Shown piece by piece: positions 44,339 to 52,653 of a stretch of 64,000 nucleotides of DNA (position 1 is the first letter of the stretch; each line of letters starts with the position of its first letter). Both the position numbers and the translations under genes were made by a program. The notes beneath the pieces are model-generated. The model ran no database searches. It worked only from the letters and a program-made list of their open reading frames with translations, and was not told the DNA's origin. The stretch is taken from assembly GCA_900315565.1 (NCBI GenBank), contig OMZS01000016.1:1-64000 (forward strand), written 5' to 3'. Source of the stretch: an uncultured Prevotellaceae bacterium (lineage in GTDB: Bacteria > Bacteroidota > Bacteroidia > Bacteroidales > Bacteroidaceae).

Positions 44339-45838
44339 ATGAATATATTAAGTCTATTCGTATTAATCCCCGCGCTGATGCTGGTTGGTTTGTGGCTCAG
44401 CCGCAATCTCAATCAGGTGCGTGGTGTGATGGTAGTGGGTTCTTCCTGTTTGTTGGCTCTGTCAATTTGGCTGACCATTTATTTCATTCAGCAGCGCGCA
44501 GCGGGCAATACAGACATCATGCTGTTGGCCGCCAGCACACCGTGGTTCAAGCCTTTGAACATTGCTTACTCTGTAGGTGTAGATGGCATTTCGGTGGTCA
44601 TGCTGTTGCTTTCCAGCATCATCGTGTTCACCGGTACGTTTGCCTCGTGGCAGCTCAAACCACTCACCAAGGAGTATTTCCTTTGGTTCACATTGCTTTC
44701 TACGGGTGTGTTTGGTTTCTTCATCTGCACCGACCTTTTCACCATGTTCATGTTCTACGAGGTGGCACTCATCCCAATGTATCTGCTTATCGGCGTGTGG
44801 GGTAGTGGTGCCAAGGAATATGCTGCCATGAAACTGACGCTCATGCTCATGGGAGGTTCCGCATTGCTGATTATTGGCATTTTGGGCATTTACTTCTTTA
44901 GCGGTGCCACCACCATGAATGTAACGGCTATTGCCGCCATGCACAATATCCCTGTTGAGTTTCAGAAGATTTTCTTCCCCTTCATCTTCATCGGTTTCGG
45001 TGTGCTTGGTGCCATGTTCCCGTTCCACACATGGTCACCCGACGGTCATGCTTCGGCACCCACAGCAGTGTCGATGCTCCATGCCGGTGTGCTGATGAAG
45101 CTTGGAGGCTACGGCTGTTTCCGTGTGGCCATGTATCTGTTGCCCGACGCAGCGCGCGAGCTGGGCTGGATTTTCCTCATTCTCACCACCATATCGGTAG
45201 TCTATGGCGCCCTTTCGGCCTGTGTGCAGACCGACCTGAAGTATATCAACGCCTACTCGTCGGTGAGCCATTGCGGCCTGGTGCTTTTTGCCCTGCTGAT
45301 GATGACTAACACCGCTTGTACGGGTGCCATTATTCAGATGCTTTCTCATGGACTGATGACCGCCCTCTTCTTTGCCCTTATCGGTATGATTTATGGACGA
45401 ACGCACACGCGCGACGTACGCAAGTTAGGCGGACTGATGAAAATCATGCCTTTCCTGGGCGTGGGCTACGTGATTGCCGGTTTGGCCAACCTTGGTCTGC
45501 CAGGCTTCTCGGGCTTTGCAGCTGAGATGACCATTTTCGTGGGTTCGTTTGCCAACAACGATACGTTCCACCGTGTGTGCACCATCATAGCCTGTACGAG
45601 CATTGTTGCCACGGCAGTGTTCATTCTGCGCGTGGTGGGCAAGATTCTCTATGGCAAAGTGGCCGACCCGCACTATGAGCACCTTACCGATGCCACTTGG
45701 GACGAGCGCATAGCTGTTTGTTGTCTCATATTCTGTGTGGCAGGTCTTGGTTTGTTCCCCCTGTGGGCCAGCAACGCCATCAGCGATGCCGTGCTGCCAA
45801 TACTCTCAGTTGTCAATCCCGCATACGCTAACATTTAA
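44339..45838 (+). CDS. nuoM: NADH-quinone oxidoreductase subunit M
   Basis: A 499-residue antiporter-like subunit with about 14 helices. Signatures include FMFYEVALIPMYLLIGVWG, FPFHTWSPDGHASAPTAVSMLHAGVLMKLGGYG and QTDLKYINAYSSVSHCGLVL, including the Lys/Glu residues of the proton channel. Confidence 0.96.
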   Translation: MNILSLFVLIPALMLVGLWLSRNLNQVRGVMVVGSSCLLALSIWLTIYFIQQRAAGNTDIMLLAASTPWFKPLNIAYSVGVDGISVVMLLLSSIIVFTGTFASWQLKPLTKEYFLWFTLLSTGVFGFFICTDLFTMFMFYEVALIPMYLLIGVWGSGAKEYAAMKLTLMLMGGSALLIIGILGIYFFSGATTMNVTAIAAMHNIPVEFQKIFFPFIFIGFGVLGAMFPFHTWSPDGHASAPTAVSMLHAGVLMKLGGYGCFRVAMYLLPDAARELGWIFLILTTISVVYGALSACVQTDLKYINAYSSVSHCGLVLFALLMMTNTACTGAIIQMLSHGLMTALFFALIGMIYGRTHTRDVRKLGGLMKIMPFLGVGYVIAGLANLGLPGFSGFAAEMTIFVGSFANNDTFHRVCTIIACTSIVATAVFILRVVGKILYGKVADPHYEHLTDATWDERIAVCCLIFCVAGLGLFPLWASNAISDAVLPILSVVNPAYANI

Positions 45839-45840
45839 AT

Positions 45841-45850
45841 AGAAGGAGGT
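45841..45850 (+). promoter_or_regulatory. Strong Shine-Dalgarno sequence of nuoN
   Basis: AGAAGGAGGT lies 7 nt before the nuoN ATG; it is an unusually strong ribosome-binding site for this type of genome. Confidence 0.7.
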
Positions 45851-45857
45851 AAAGAAA

Positions 45858-47324
45858 ATGAATTACGGACAGTTTTTTAATATGTTGCCGGAAGTTTATC
45901 TGACAGGTATCCTTCTGTTGGCGTTTTTTTGGGACTTCGTTTCTTGCAAGCCAAAGGCTGGCGAAGAAATGCCCGCTTCGCGTCGTCTGTTCAATCCGTT
46001 CATGGTGTTGCTCATGACCGTTTACGTGGTGATGTGCTTCTTTGTGAAGCCGTCCGAGGCTTTTGGCGGCATGTATGTCAGCACTGCGGCTGCCAATGTC
46101 ATGAAAATCATTCTCGGCGTGGGAACAGTTATCGTGCTCATCCAGTCGAAAGCTTGGATTACGCAGAGCACGGTCAACAAGCAGGACGGCTCGCGCGAGG
46201 GAGAGTTCTATATGCTGGTGGTATCTACGCTCTTGGGCATGAACATGATGGTTTCTGCCGGCCACTTCCTCTTGTTCTATCTCGGACTCGAAATGGCCAG
46301 CATCCCCATGGCTTGTATGGTGGCACTCGACAAATATCGCAAGCTCAGTGCCGAGGCCGCAGCCAAATACATTCTCACCGCCACATTCTCAAGCGGCATC
46401 ATGCTCTATGGCCTTTCGTTCATCTATGGCGTGTGCGGAACACTCTATTTCAACGATGCTTACTTGGCACTTACTGGCGGACTGAATCGCACCATGGCCA
46501 TTATGGGACTGGTGTTCTTTTTCAGCGGCTTAGGTTTCAAAATCTCGCTGGTGCCCTTCCACTTCTGGACAGCAGACACCTACGAGGGGGCTCCCACCAC
46601 GGTGACGGGCTATCTCAGCGTCATTTCGAAGGGTGCCGCAGCCTTCACGCTCTGCACCATCCTGCTGAAAGTGTTTGCAGCCTACGTAGAGCAGTGGCAG
46701 ATGTTGCTCTTTGTTGTCATTATACTCAGCATCACGGTTGGTAACCTGTTTGCCATCCGTCAGAGCGACCTCAAGCGCTTCATGGCGTTCAGCTCTATTT
46801 CACAGGCGGGTTACATCATGCTCGCCGTGATAGGCAACGACAAGATGGGCGTTACAGCACTCATGTTCTATGTGCTGGTTTATGTGGTGGCCAACCTTGC
46901 TGTCTTCACCGTCATAGCAGCAGTAGAAGAGCGTTACGGCGGACGCACTGATATGGATGCCTACAACGGATTCTATCAGACCAACCCCAAGCTGTCTTTC
47001 CTCATGACGCTGGCACTGTTCTCACTGGCAGGCATACCTCCGTTTGCAGGTATGTTCAGCAAGTTCTTCGTGTTCATGGCAGCTGCGCAGCAAGGTTCCT
47101 TCGGGGCCTATTTCGTGGTGTTCGTGGCATTGGTCAACACAGTGGTGAGTCTCTACTACTATCTGCTCATTGTCAAGGCCATGTTCATCAAGGGTGCCGA
47201 CCATCCGCTGCCCACCTTCCGCAGCGACCTCAACACTCGTCTTGCCCTTGCCCTCTGCACTGCTGGCATCGCCCTCTTCGGCATTTGCTCAGCTTTCTAC
47301 CAGTGGATTTTCGCAGCAGCGTGA
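45858..47324 (+). CDS. nuoN: NADH-quinone oxidoreductase subunit N
   Basis: The last subunit of the operon, 488 residues with about 14 helices, antiporter-like. Signatures are [55 protein letters not shown] and [24 protein letters not shown] terminator follows at 47389. Confidence 0.95.
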   Translation: MNYGQFFNMLPEVYLTGILLLAFFWDFVSCKPKAGEEMPASRRLFNPFMVLLMTVYVVMCFFVKPSEAFGGMYVSTAAANVMKIILGVGTVIVLIQSKAWITQSTVNKQDGSREGEFYMLVVSTLLGMNMMVSAGHFLLFYLGLEMASIPMACMVALDKYRKLSAEAAAKYILTATFSSGIMLYGLSFIYGVCGTLYFNDAYLALTGGLNRTMAIMGLVFFFSGLGFKISLVPFHFWTADTYEGAPTTVTGYLSVISKGAAAFTLCTILLKVFAAYVEQWQMLLFVVIILSITVGNLFAIRQSDLKRFMAFSSISQAGYIMLAVIGNDKMGVTALMFYVLVYVVANLAVFTVIAAVEERYGGRTDMDAYNGFYQTNPKLSFLMTLALFSLAGIPPFAGMFSKFFVFMAAAQQGSFGAYFVVFVALVNTVVSLYYYLLIVKAMFIKGADHPLPTFRSDLNTRLALALCTAGIALFGICSAFYQWIFAAA

Positions 47325-47388
47325 GTAGGAATTGTCCACGAATGACACCGTGTTTGTAAGACTCGTTTCATTCGTGTTCAGACATAGC

Positions 47389-47428
47389 AAAACTCCCGTG
47401 AGAAGCTTCTTTTCTCACGGGAGTTTTT
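47389..47428 (+). terminator. Terminator of the nuo operon
   Basis: A 16-bp stem (AAAACTCCCGTGAGAA at 47389-47404 with 47412-47427) with a 7-nt loop is followed by Ts. Confidence 0.88.
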
Positions 47429-47510
47429 GTGTCCTTTTTCCATTCTCTTTACTTTCACTTTGTGAGAGGCCCCCCAGAAATAGTGGCTGGCATTGCGGTG
47501 GAAAGGTGGC

Positions 47511-48467
47511 TCAGAGCGAAAGGTAGTAACCCAGACGATAGAAAGTGAAAAGAGTGAGCGATGGATGCTTTCCGCAGAGCTGATGGCGCACGACTGGGCG
47601 AAAGAGGGAATAGATTAGTTTTACTACAGGGCGTAGCAGTCCCAGTTTTCGGGCTGCGGGAATAAGGCGTGAATAATCTTCGAGTTCGGTTCTAAACTGG
47701 TGTAGGGTACGCAGTCCCTCTTCGGTTTTGCTGACAAACGAAGGGTTATCCTCGAAATCGGCAAAGACCACGGGATTGTCGATGTGAAGAATGGGGATAT
47801 TGTTCTGCTGCAGGGTTTTGCCCCAAAGCACATCCTCGTAGCCGTAGTGGTGGAAGCGCTCGTCTAAAGGGTGACGGAGCATGACCTCGCGGTGAACCAT
47901 GAAATTGGAGGTGTTGAAATCTTTGTAAGGCTCTAGCCGACGCTTCTCCGCCGTATGCATAGGCAGGCATTTCTTTTCGTAACAATAGCGCAGGTTGCCT
48001 TTCTGTGGAGTTCCTGAAATCGTGTAGCCGCCGTAGAGTACTTTGAACTTTGAACTTTGAACTTTGAACTTTGGACTTTGGGCATTGTTCTTTTCATTTT
48101 GGCCTTCCTCGTTGATGTTGTCGAGATAGTGGAGAAGAAACTCTGGGCTTTGTATCTTCCTGTCGCCATCGATGAAGAGGAGCCAGTTGTGGCGCGCATT
48201 TTTAGCGAGGAAATTGCGGATGTAGGAACGTCCATGGTTTTGTTCATTACGAAGGTAGGTGCAGTGGTCTTTTTGGCCGATGATGGCATTGTTTTTGGCA
48301 ACCTCCAAGTCGGTGGAACCGTCGTCGGCAACAAGAATCTCATATTCAAGACCACAAATGTTGTCGGCCTGCTGCTGCAACGATGCTACCAACTCGCGGC
48401 AGTCGTCATTGTAGGTGGGGATGAGAATAGATAATTGGTGGTTGATGATAGATGGTTGTTCGTTCAT
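47511..48467 (-). CDS. GT2-family glycosyltransferase with repeat-encoded insertion
   Basis: A 318-residue GT-A enzyme likely acting in cell-surface glycan assembly. Signatures are LSILIPTYNDD, YEILVADDGSTD, NHGRSYIRNFLAK, the DxD-type LLFIDGDRKI, and the acceptor-side RHPLDERFHHYGYEDVLWG. The sugar transferred cannot be told. Two odd points: residues about 130-143 (SPKFKVQSSKFKVL) are encoded by six ACTTTGA heptamers in frame, and the N-terminus (PSIINHQLSI) also matches degenerate heptamers. It is transcribed leftwards, on its own, between nuo and rpsP. Confidence 0.85.
   Translation of the reverse strand: MNEQPSIINHQLSILIPTYNDDCRELVASLQQQADNICGLEYEILVADDGSTDLEVAKNNAIIGQKDHCTYLRNEQNHGRSYIRNFLAKNARHNWLLFIDGDRKIQSPEFLLHYLDNINEEGQNEKNNAQSPKFKVQSSKFKVLYGGYTISGTPQKGNLRYCYEKKCLPMHTAEKRRLEPYKDFNTSNFMVHREVMLRHPLDERFHHYGYEDVLWGKTLQQNNIPILHIDNPVVFADFEDNPSFVSKTEEGLRTLHQFRTELEDYSRLIPAARKLGLLRPVVKLIYSLFRPVVRHQLCGKHPSLTLFTFYRLGYYLSL
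48040..48081. repeat. Heptamer array inside a glycosyltransferase gene
   Basis: Six consecutive 7-mers, ACTTTGA x4 and ACTTTGG x2, total 42 nt, a multiple of three, so the reading frame continues. Confidence 0.88.
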
Positions 48468-48599
48468 GATTGCAAAAATACAAAAAAATGGGTATTGGGT
48501 GTTAGCTGCGAGGCGTTTTTTTTTTGAATACTTTCGTAAAAAACGTTAAATGCGGCGGAATAACCACTCTCTCCTCACTTCTAACTCCCAACTTTTCAC

Positions 48600-48607
48600 T
48601 ACCTTTG
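48600..48607 (+). promoter_or_regulatory. Probable -7 element of the rpsP promoter
   Basis: TACCTTTG fits TAnnTTTG and lies 73 nt before rpsP. A clear -33 box is not visible; the sequence before it is a degenerate CTTCTAA/CTCCCAA heptamer run. Confidence 0.45.
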
Positions 48608-48680
48608 CAGCCGCTATCACGAGATGGTAGCATGGAATTCAAATTAATCATTAAAAATTTAAGATTTAAAGTTTAAAAAA

Positions 48681-49208
48681 ATGGCAACAAAAATCAGATT
48701 GCAGCGCGGCGGTCGTAAAGGTTATGCAGTTTATCGCATCGTTATCGCCGACTCAAGAGCACCACGTGATGGTAAATTTACTGAGAAGATTGGTACATAC
48801 AACCCCAACACCAATCCTGCCACAGTAGATTTGAATTTCGAGCGTGCACTTTACTGGGTAGAAGTAGGAGCCCAGCCCACCGACACTGTGCGTAACATTC
48901 TCAGCCGTGAGGGTGTTTATATGATGAAGCACCTGAAGGGTGGTGTAAAGAAGGGTGCATTCGACGAGGCTGCTGCCCAGAGAAAGTTCGATGCATGGAA
49001 AGCTGACAAGCAGAATGGCTTGGCCAAGATAGCTGCCGAAGAGGCTAAGGCTAAGAAAGATGCAGAGAAGCAGGCTTTGGAAGCAGAGAAGAAAGTGAAC
49101 GAGGCTATCGCCGCCAAGGTGGCCGAGAAGAAAGCAGCCGCTGCTGCCGCCAAGGCTGAGGCCGAGGCAGCTGAAGCTCCCGCTGAAGAGGCTCCCGCAG
49201 AGGCATAG
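48681..49208 (+). CDS. rpsP: Ribosomal protein bS16 with Ala/Glu/Lys-rich extension
   Basis: The N-terminal 85 residues are a normal bS16 of the 30S subunit ([32 protein letters not shown]-like segment, EKIGTYNP). The 175-residue protein is about twice the size of E. coli bS16. The second half (about 100-175) is low-complexity, rich in Ala, Lys and Glu ([19 protein letters not shown], then PAEEAPAEA), probably a helical tail reaching from the ribosome surface. It is monocistronic, with a terminator at 49242. Neighbouring genes of the usual rpsP operon (rimM, trmD) are absent. Confidence 0.93.
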   Translation: MATKIRLQRGGRKGYAVYRIVIADSRAPRDGKFTEKIGTYNPNTNPATVDLNFERALYWVEVGAQPTDTVRNILSREGVYMMKHLKGGVKKGAFDEAAAQRKFDAWKADKQNGLAKIAAEEAKAKKDAEKQALEAEKKVNEAIAAKVAEKKAAAAAAKAEAEAAEAPAEEAPAEA

Positions 49209-49241
49209 TTGAATTATTCAGAACCGACTTTCTTAAAAAAT

Positions 49242-49276
49242 ATGGGATGAACACAACGTTCATTCCATTTTTTTTG
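49242..49276 (+). terminator. Terminator of rpsP
   Basis: ATGGGATGAAC (49242-49252) pairs with GTTCATTCCAT (49258-49268, one G-T pair), followed by a T8 run. The -7-like TATTTTTG of the next gene begins at 49278. Confidence 0.8.
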
Positions 49277-49308
49277 TTATTTTTGCATCACAAACTTCAA
49301 CACCGTGC

Positions 49309-50463
49309 ATGCACATTCTTGAGTTACCTTCATTTTTTACACCCTATGGTGGTGAGTTTTGCCTCGAACAGGCTAAAGCCCTGCGGTCGTTAGGCCATGA
49401 GGTGCGCATTCTGAGCAATGTGCAGCTTGGACTGAGCATCAGCAAACTCCGTTTTTTTACTTATCCTTATGGCCGCTCTTGGCACGAGGCCGACGGAGTG
49501 CCCGTGTTTCAGACGCTGATGCGCGGTTATCCCAAGCAGGTGCGCAGGAATATGGAGCGGTGGGTGGCTGTGGTGCGTTCCATGTTTGCCGATTATGTGC
49601 GGCAGCACGGCAAGCCCGACGTCGTGCATGCCCATTGTGCCAAGTGGGCGGGCTATGCGGCCATGCTTATCGCTGACAACTACGGTGTGCCCTACGTTAT
49701 TACCGAACACATGTCGCTCCACACTTTTCAGAGCGAGTTTGGGACGGCCCCAAGCAGCAGTTGGCAAATCCCACTGCTGCGCAAAGCCTACGAGCGTGCG
49801 AAGATGGTGATTCCCGTGGCCGAGGAGCTGGTTGATGATATTTCGTGCTATTTTGGTAAGAACTATCGTTGGCAGGCCATTTCCAATATGATAGATGTCG
49901 ATTTCTTTGCTTTCCGCAGTCGAAGTCCGCAGTCAGGCCGTCCTTTCCGTTTTGTCTGCTCGGCCATCAACGAATGGCGAAAGGGGTACGATGTGCTGCT
50001 GGCCGCTTTCGACCAGATGGAGGAAAAGAACGCAGAACTGCATATTTGCGGCCGTGGAACCGACCTACCTACGTTCGGTCGCAGTTTGAATGGGCTTGCT
50101 TCTGCCAGCCGTATTTTCGTTCATGGCGACCTCAACAAACAGCAAGTTCGTGATTTGTTGTGGCAGTGCGATGCCTTGGCCCTTGCTACGCGGGGCGAGG
50201 TTCAGCCCTTGGTGCTGCTCGAGGCCATGAGTACAGGCATTCCCTACGTTTCCACCGAAAAGGTTCCTCGCTGCGAGCGGTTAGAGGGTGCTGCGCACAT
50301 TGTGCCAGTGGATGATGTGGTTGCTTTTGCGAAGACCATGGATGCTCTGGTGCGCAAAGGCTTTGCCGGCGGTGAGCGTGTTTCTGAGCAGGTCAGGCAG
50401 ATGGCATCTCCCGCTGTCGTTGCCCGTCAGATTGAAGAGGTTTTGAAGTCTGCCGTTGGGTAG
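49309..50463 (+). CDS. GT4-type glycosyltransferase
   Basis: A 384-residue GT-B enzyme using a nucleotide-sugar donor. Features are an N-terminal FFTPYGGEFCLEQAKALRSLGHEVRIL, PDVVHAHCAKWAGYAAMLI, PYVITEHMSLH, and the donor-binding C-terminal part with RFVCSAINEWRKGYDVLLAAF, HGDLNKQQVRDLLWQCDALALATR and GEVQPLVLLEAMSTGIP (the E-x7-E region). Donor and acceptor are unknown. The gene stands apart but faces other glycosyltransferases of the region. A hairpin terminator at 50488-50534 overlaps the end of the convergent GT2 gene. Confidence 0.88.
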   Translation: MHILELPSFFTPYGGEFCLEQAKALRSLGHEVRILSNVQLGLSISKLRFFTYPYGRSWHEADGVPVFQTLMRGYPKQVRRNMERWVAVVRSMFADYVRQHGKPDVVHAHCAKWAGYAAMLIADNYGVPYVITEHMSLHTFQSEFGTAPSSSWQIPLLRKAYERAKMVIPVAEELVDDISCYFGKNYRWQAISNMIDVDFFAFRSRSPQSGRPFRFVCSAINEWRKGYDVLLAAFDQMEEKNAELHICGRGTDLPTFGRSLNGLASASRIFVHGDLNKQQVRDLLWQCDALALATRGEVQPLVLLEAMSTGIPYVSTEKVPRCERLEGAAHIVPVDDVVAFAKTMDALVRKGFAGGERVSEQVRQMASPAVVARQIEEVLKSAVG

Positions 50464-50487
50464 AATGTTCGTTTTTCAGACATAATG

Positions 50488-50534
50488 ATTGTCGTTGGTT
50501 CAGTGCTTTTTGCGTGAGCCAACGACAATTTTTC
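50488..50534 (+). terminator. Terminator shared by two convergent glycosyltransferase genes
   Basis: ATTGTCGTTGGTTCA (50488-50502) pairs with TGAGCCAACGACAAT (50515-50529, one G-T pair), followed by TTTTTC. The right arm lies within the last codons of the leftward GT2 gene, so the 3' ends of the two transcripts overlap. Confidence 0.75.
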
Positions 50535-51519
50535 TGATACCCAACAACATTTTCCACATAGCTTGGCTGCGCAACAGCGTCCGCAACAAACGTTGCTTTA
50601 GGTTGGCTTTTGCGTTCCATTCGTTTTGGCACTTGTCAACTTTTTCCAACAGTTGCCTGTCTTCTGCACGAAAAGCGTGCATGGTGAGCGCGAACAGACG
50701 GTTGGTGAAATATCCTTGGGTGGCCTCGTGGCTGACGTTGTATTTTTTTGCGAGGTAGTGGCTTAGCGAGGTGACACTTTCGACGAAGGCAAACTGCCGA
50801 CGGTCGTCGGGCTGAGCAGAGACCGACGAGTGGCCCACACTGTAGTTTAAGGTAATGTCGGGCATGTAGGCCACGATGCCAGCATTGGCCAGGGCTGCTG
50901 TTATCTGAAGATCCTCACAGCCGAAATCTTTGTTGCGAAACATGAAGGTGTCGTCGTGGTATGCTTTCAGAATGGTCTCGGCCCGGTAGAGCGACGTACA
51001 CAGATGCACCACTGGCCTGTTGGTCTGCGTGATGATGGCCGGCAACATGAGCTTTCCGTCGGTCAGCGGGCGCGTGAACACAGCGGGTGGGGGAGTGGTG
51101 GTGGCATTTGTTGTCTCATCAAAGTAAAGCCATTCGGTATGTGCGATGGTTACTTCGGGATGAGCTTCCATCACTTCCAGCTGTTTCTGCAGTTTGTGCT
51201 CATCGGTCCAGAAATCGTCGCCAGCACAGTCGGCAATATATTTTCCCTTGCATTGAAGCAAACAGTCGAAGTAATTGTCTATCACTCCCTTATTTCTCTC
51301 GTTCGCAAACAGTCTGATGATGTCGGCATGCTTCTCGGCATATTGGCGGCAGATGTCACGGGTGCCGTCGGTTGAGCAGTCTTCACCCAACACTATCTCA
51401 ATCGGCCATTGGCAGCGCTGAGCCAGCACGGAGTCGAGCGTGCGGGCAATGGTCGATTCTTGGTTATAGGTGGTGATGATAACCGAGATGATGTTCTTTC
51501 TTGTGCTGTTTGTGGGCAT
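50500..51519 (-). CDS. GT2-family glycosyltransferase
   Basis: A 339-residue GT-A enzyme: ISVIITTYNQESTIARTLDSVL, PIEIVLGEDCSTDGTRDI, NKGVIDNYFDCLLQCKGKYIADCAGDDFWTD (DD motif for metal and nucleotide-sugar binding) and later NKDFGCEDLQITAALA. The substrate is unknown. It ends within a hairpin shared with the convergent GT4 gene. It is transcribed just after the GT2 gene at 51544 (24 nt between them), probably as one unit. Confidence 0.88.
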   Translation of the reverse strand: MPTNSTRKNIISVIITTYNQESTIARTLDSVLAQRCQWPIEIVLGEDCSTDGTRDICRQYAEKHADIIRLFANERNKGVIDNYFDCLLQCKGKYIADCAGDDFWTDEHKLQKQLEVMEAHPEVTIAHTEWLYFDETTNATTTPPPAVFTRPLTDGKLMLPAIITQTNRPVVHLCTSLYRAETILKAYHDDTFMFRNKDFGCEDLQITAALANAGIVAYMPDITLNYSVGHSSVSAQPDDRRQFAFVESVTSLSHYLAKKYNVSHEATQGYFTNRLFALTMHAFRAEDRQLLEKVDKCQNEWNAKANLKQRLLRTLLRSQAMWKMLLGIRKIVVGSRKKH

Positions 51520-51543
51520 CGTCAGTGTCTTTTCTGCTGGTTG

Positions 51544-52518
51544 TTATGTGCCTTTCTTTTTATGCAGGGCGGCAATGAGCATTCGGCGTGTGAGTTTGTT
51601 CATGGTCATGCGCCTAAACCAGGTGTATTTTCGCGTATAGTTCTTGTCGGGCAGCGGAAACAGGCCTGCGGCTTTCAGTCGTTCGATGCGGGTTTCCAGT
51701 TCTTGTGCCGAGCCGTCGAGCACGATGATGTTGTAGAGATAGTCCATGGTGAGCTGATGAACACGCCTTTGCATAGCGGCACGGTCGGCGGCGGGCATGC
51801 GGTCGGCCATGGTGTTGAGTCGGCCGATGACCGCTTCCTGGTCGTCGAGCCTTTTTTTCAGGTGCTGCCGGTTGGTGTTGCGCATGATGGAGTTTTCGCG
51901 TGTGCGGTAGAAGTAAGCCGCCGCGTTGGTATGCACCACTTTCTCGGCGCGAAGCACCAGCTGGGGCGTAAACTCCTCGTCTTCGTGAAGAATGCCAGGG
52001 GTGAAACGCAGCTGTCCGGCCATCACACGTCTGAAAACGTAGCTGCAAGCCGACCCGTGCAGGTTGTTGTGGCGCATGTAGTCGGCACCGCTTTCGGGCG
52101 CGTCGTCGATGAAGCCGGTGTCTTCGCTCTCCTCGCTGGCCGTTTCAAACATCACCATGTCCAGCTCGTTGTCGGCTCTGAGCAGGCTGAGGCAGTGGGT
52201 GTAGGCGTCGGCTTTCAGCATGTCGTCGCCATCTACGAACTGCACATATTGCCCGCGGCTCATGTTCAGACCCGTGTTTCGCGCGCCGCTCAGTCCCTGA
52301 TTGGCCTGACGGATGTAGAGAACCTTGTCCTGATAGCCATCGAGATGGTCGAGCAGGCTGACTTCCGAACCGTCGTCAACCACAATCACTTCGCGCTCGC
52401 TTGGCTCAAGAGGCAAGGCGAGAATGCTTTCAATACATGGCACGAGCAGTTCGCGCGACAGGTTGAAGCAGGGAATGATAAAACTGATGAACGGGCCGTC
52501 GGATTGCTTGCTAGTCAT
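51544..52518 (-). CDS. GT2-family glycosyltransferase
   Basis: A 324-residue GT-A enzyme. The start at 52518 (MTSKQSDGPFISFIIPCFN) is chosen; the frame open to 52842 runs antisense to the next gene. It has EVIVVDDGSEVSLLD, NQGLSGARNTGLNMSRGQYVQFVDGDDML (DxDD) and HEDEEFTPQLVLRA. The last third is basic (YTRKYTWFRRMTMNKLTRRM). Probably adds a sugar to a cell-surface glycan. A -7-like TACTTTTG (52550-52543, minus strand) lies 25 nt upstream. It is divergent from the large fusion gene at 52654. Confidence 0.88.
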   Translation of the reverse strand: MTSKQSDGPFISFIIPCFNLSRELLVPCIESILALPLEPSEREVIVVDDGSEVSLLDHLDGYQDKVLYIRQANQGLSGARNTGLNMSRGQYVQFVDGDDMLKADAYTHCLSLLRADNELDMVMFETASEESEDTGFIDDAPESGADYMRHNNLHGSACSYVFRRVMAGQLRFTPGILHEDEEFTPQLVLRAEKVVHTNAAAYFYRTRENSIMRNTNRQHLKKRLDDQEAVIGRLNTMADRMPAADRAAMQRRVHQLTMDYLYNIIVLDGSAQELETRIERLKAAGLFPLPDKNYTRKYTWFRRMTMNKLTRRMLIAALHKKKGT

Positions 52519-52653
52519 GGTCAGAGAGTTATGATTCAATTGCAAAAGTAGTAAAAAACTGCCGAACATCGTTGACGATAGCATTTTTTCTGCTGACAAA
52601 ACTGACTTTTTGCATAATATAAGCATTTTTCTGACGTTAAAATCATAGTTTTC

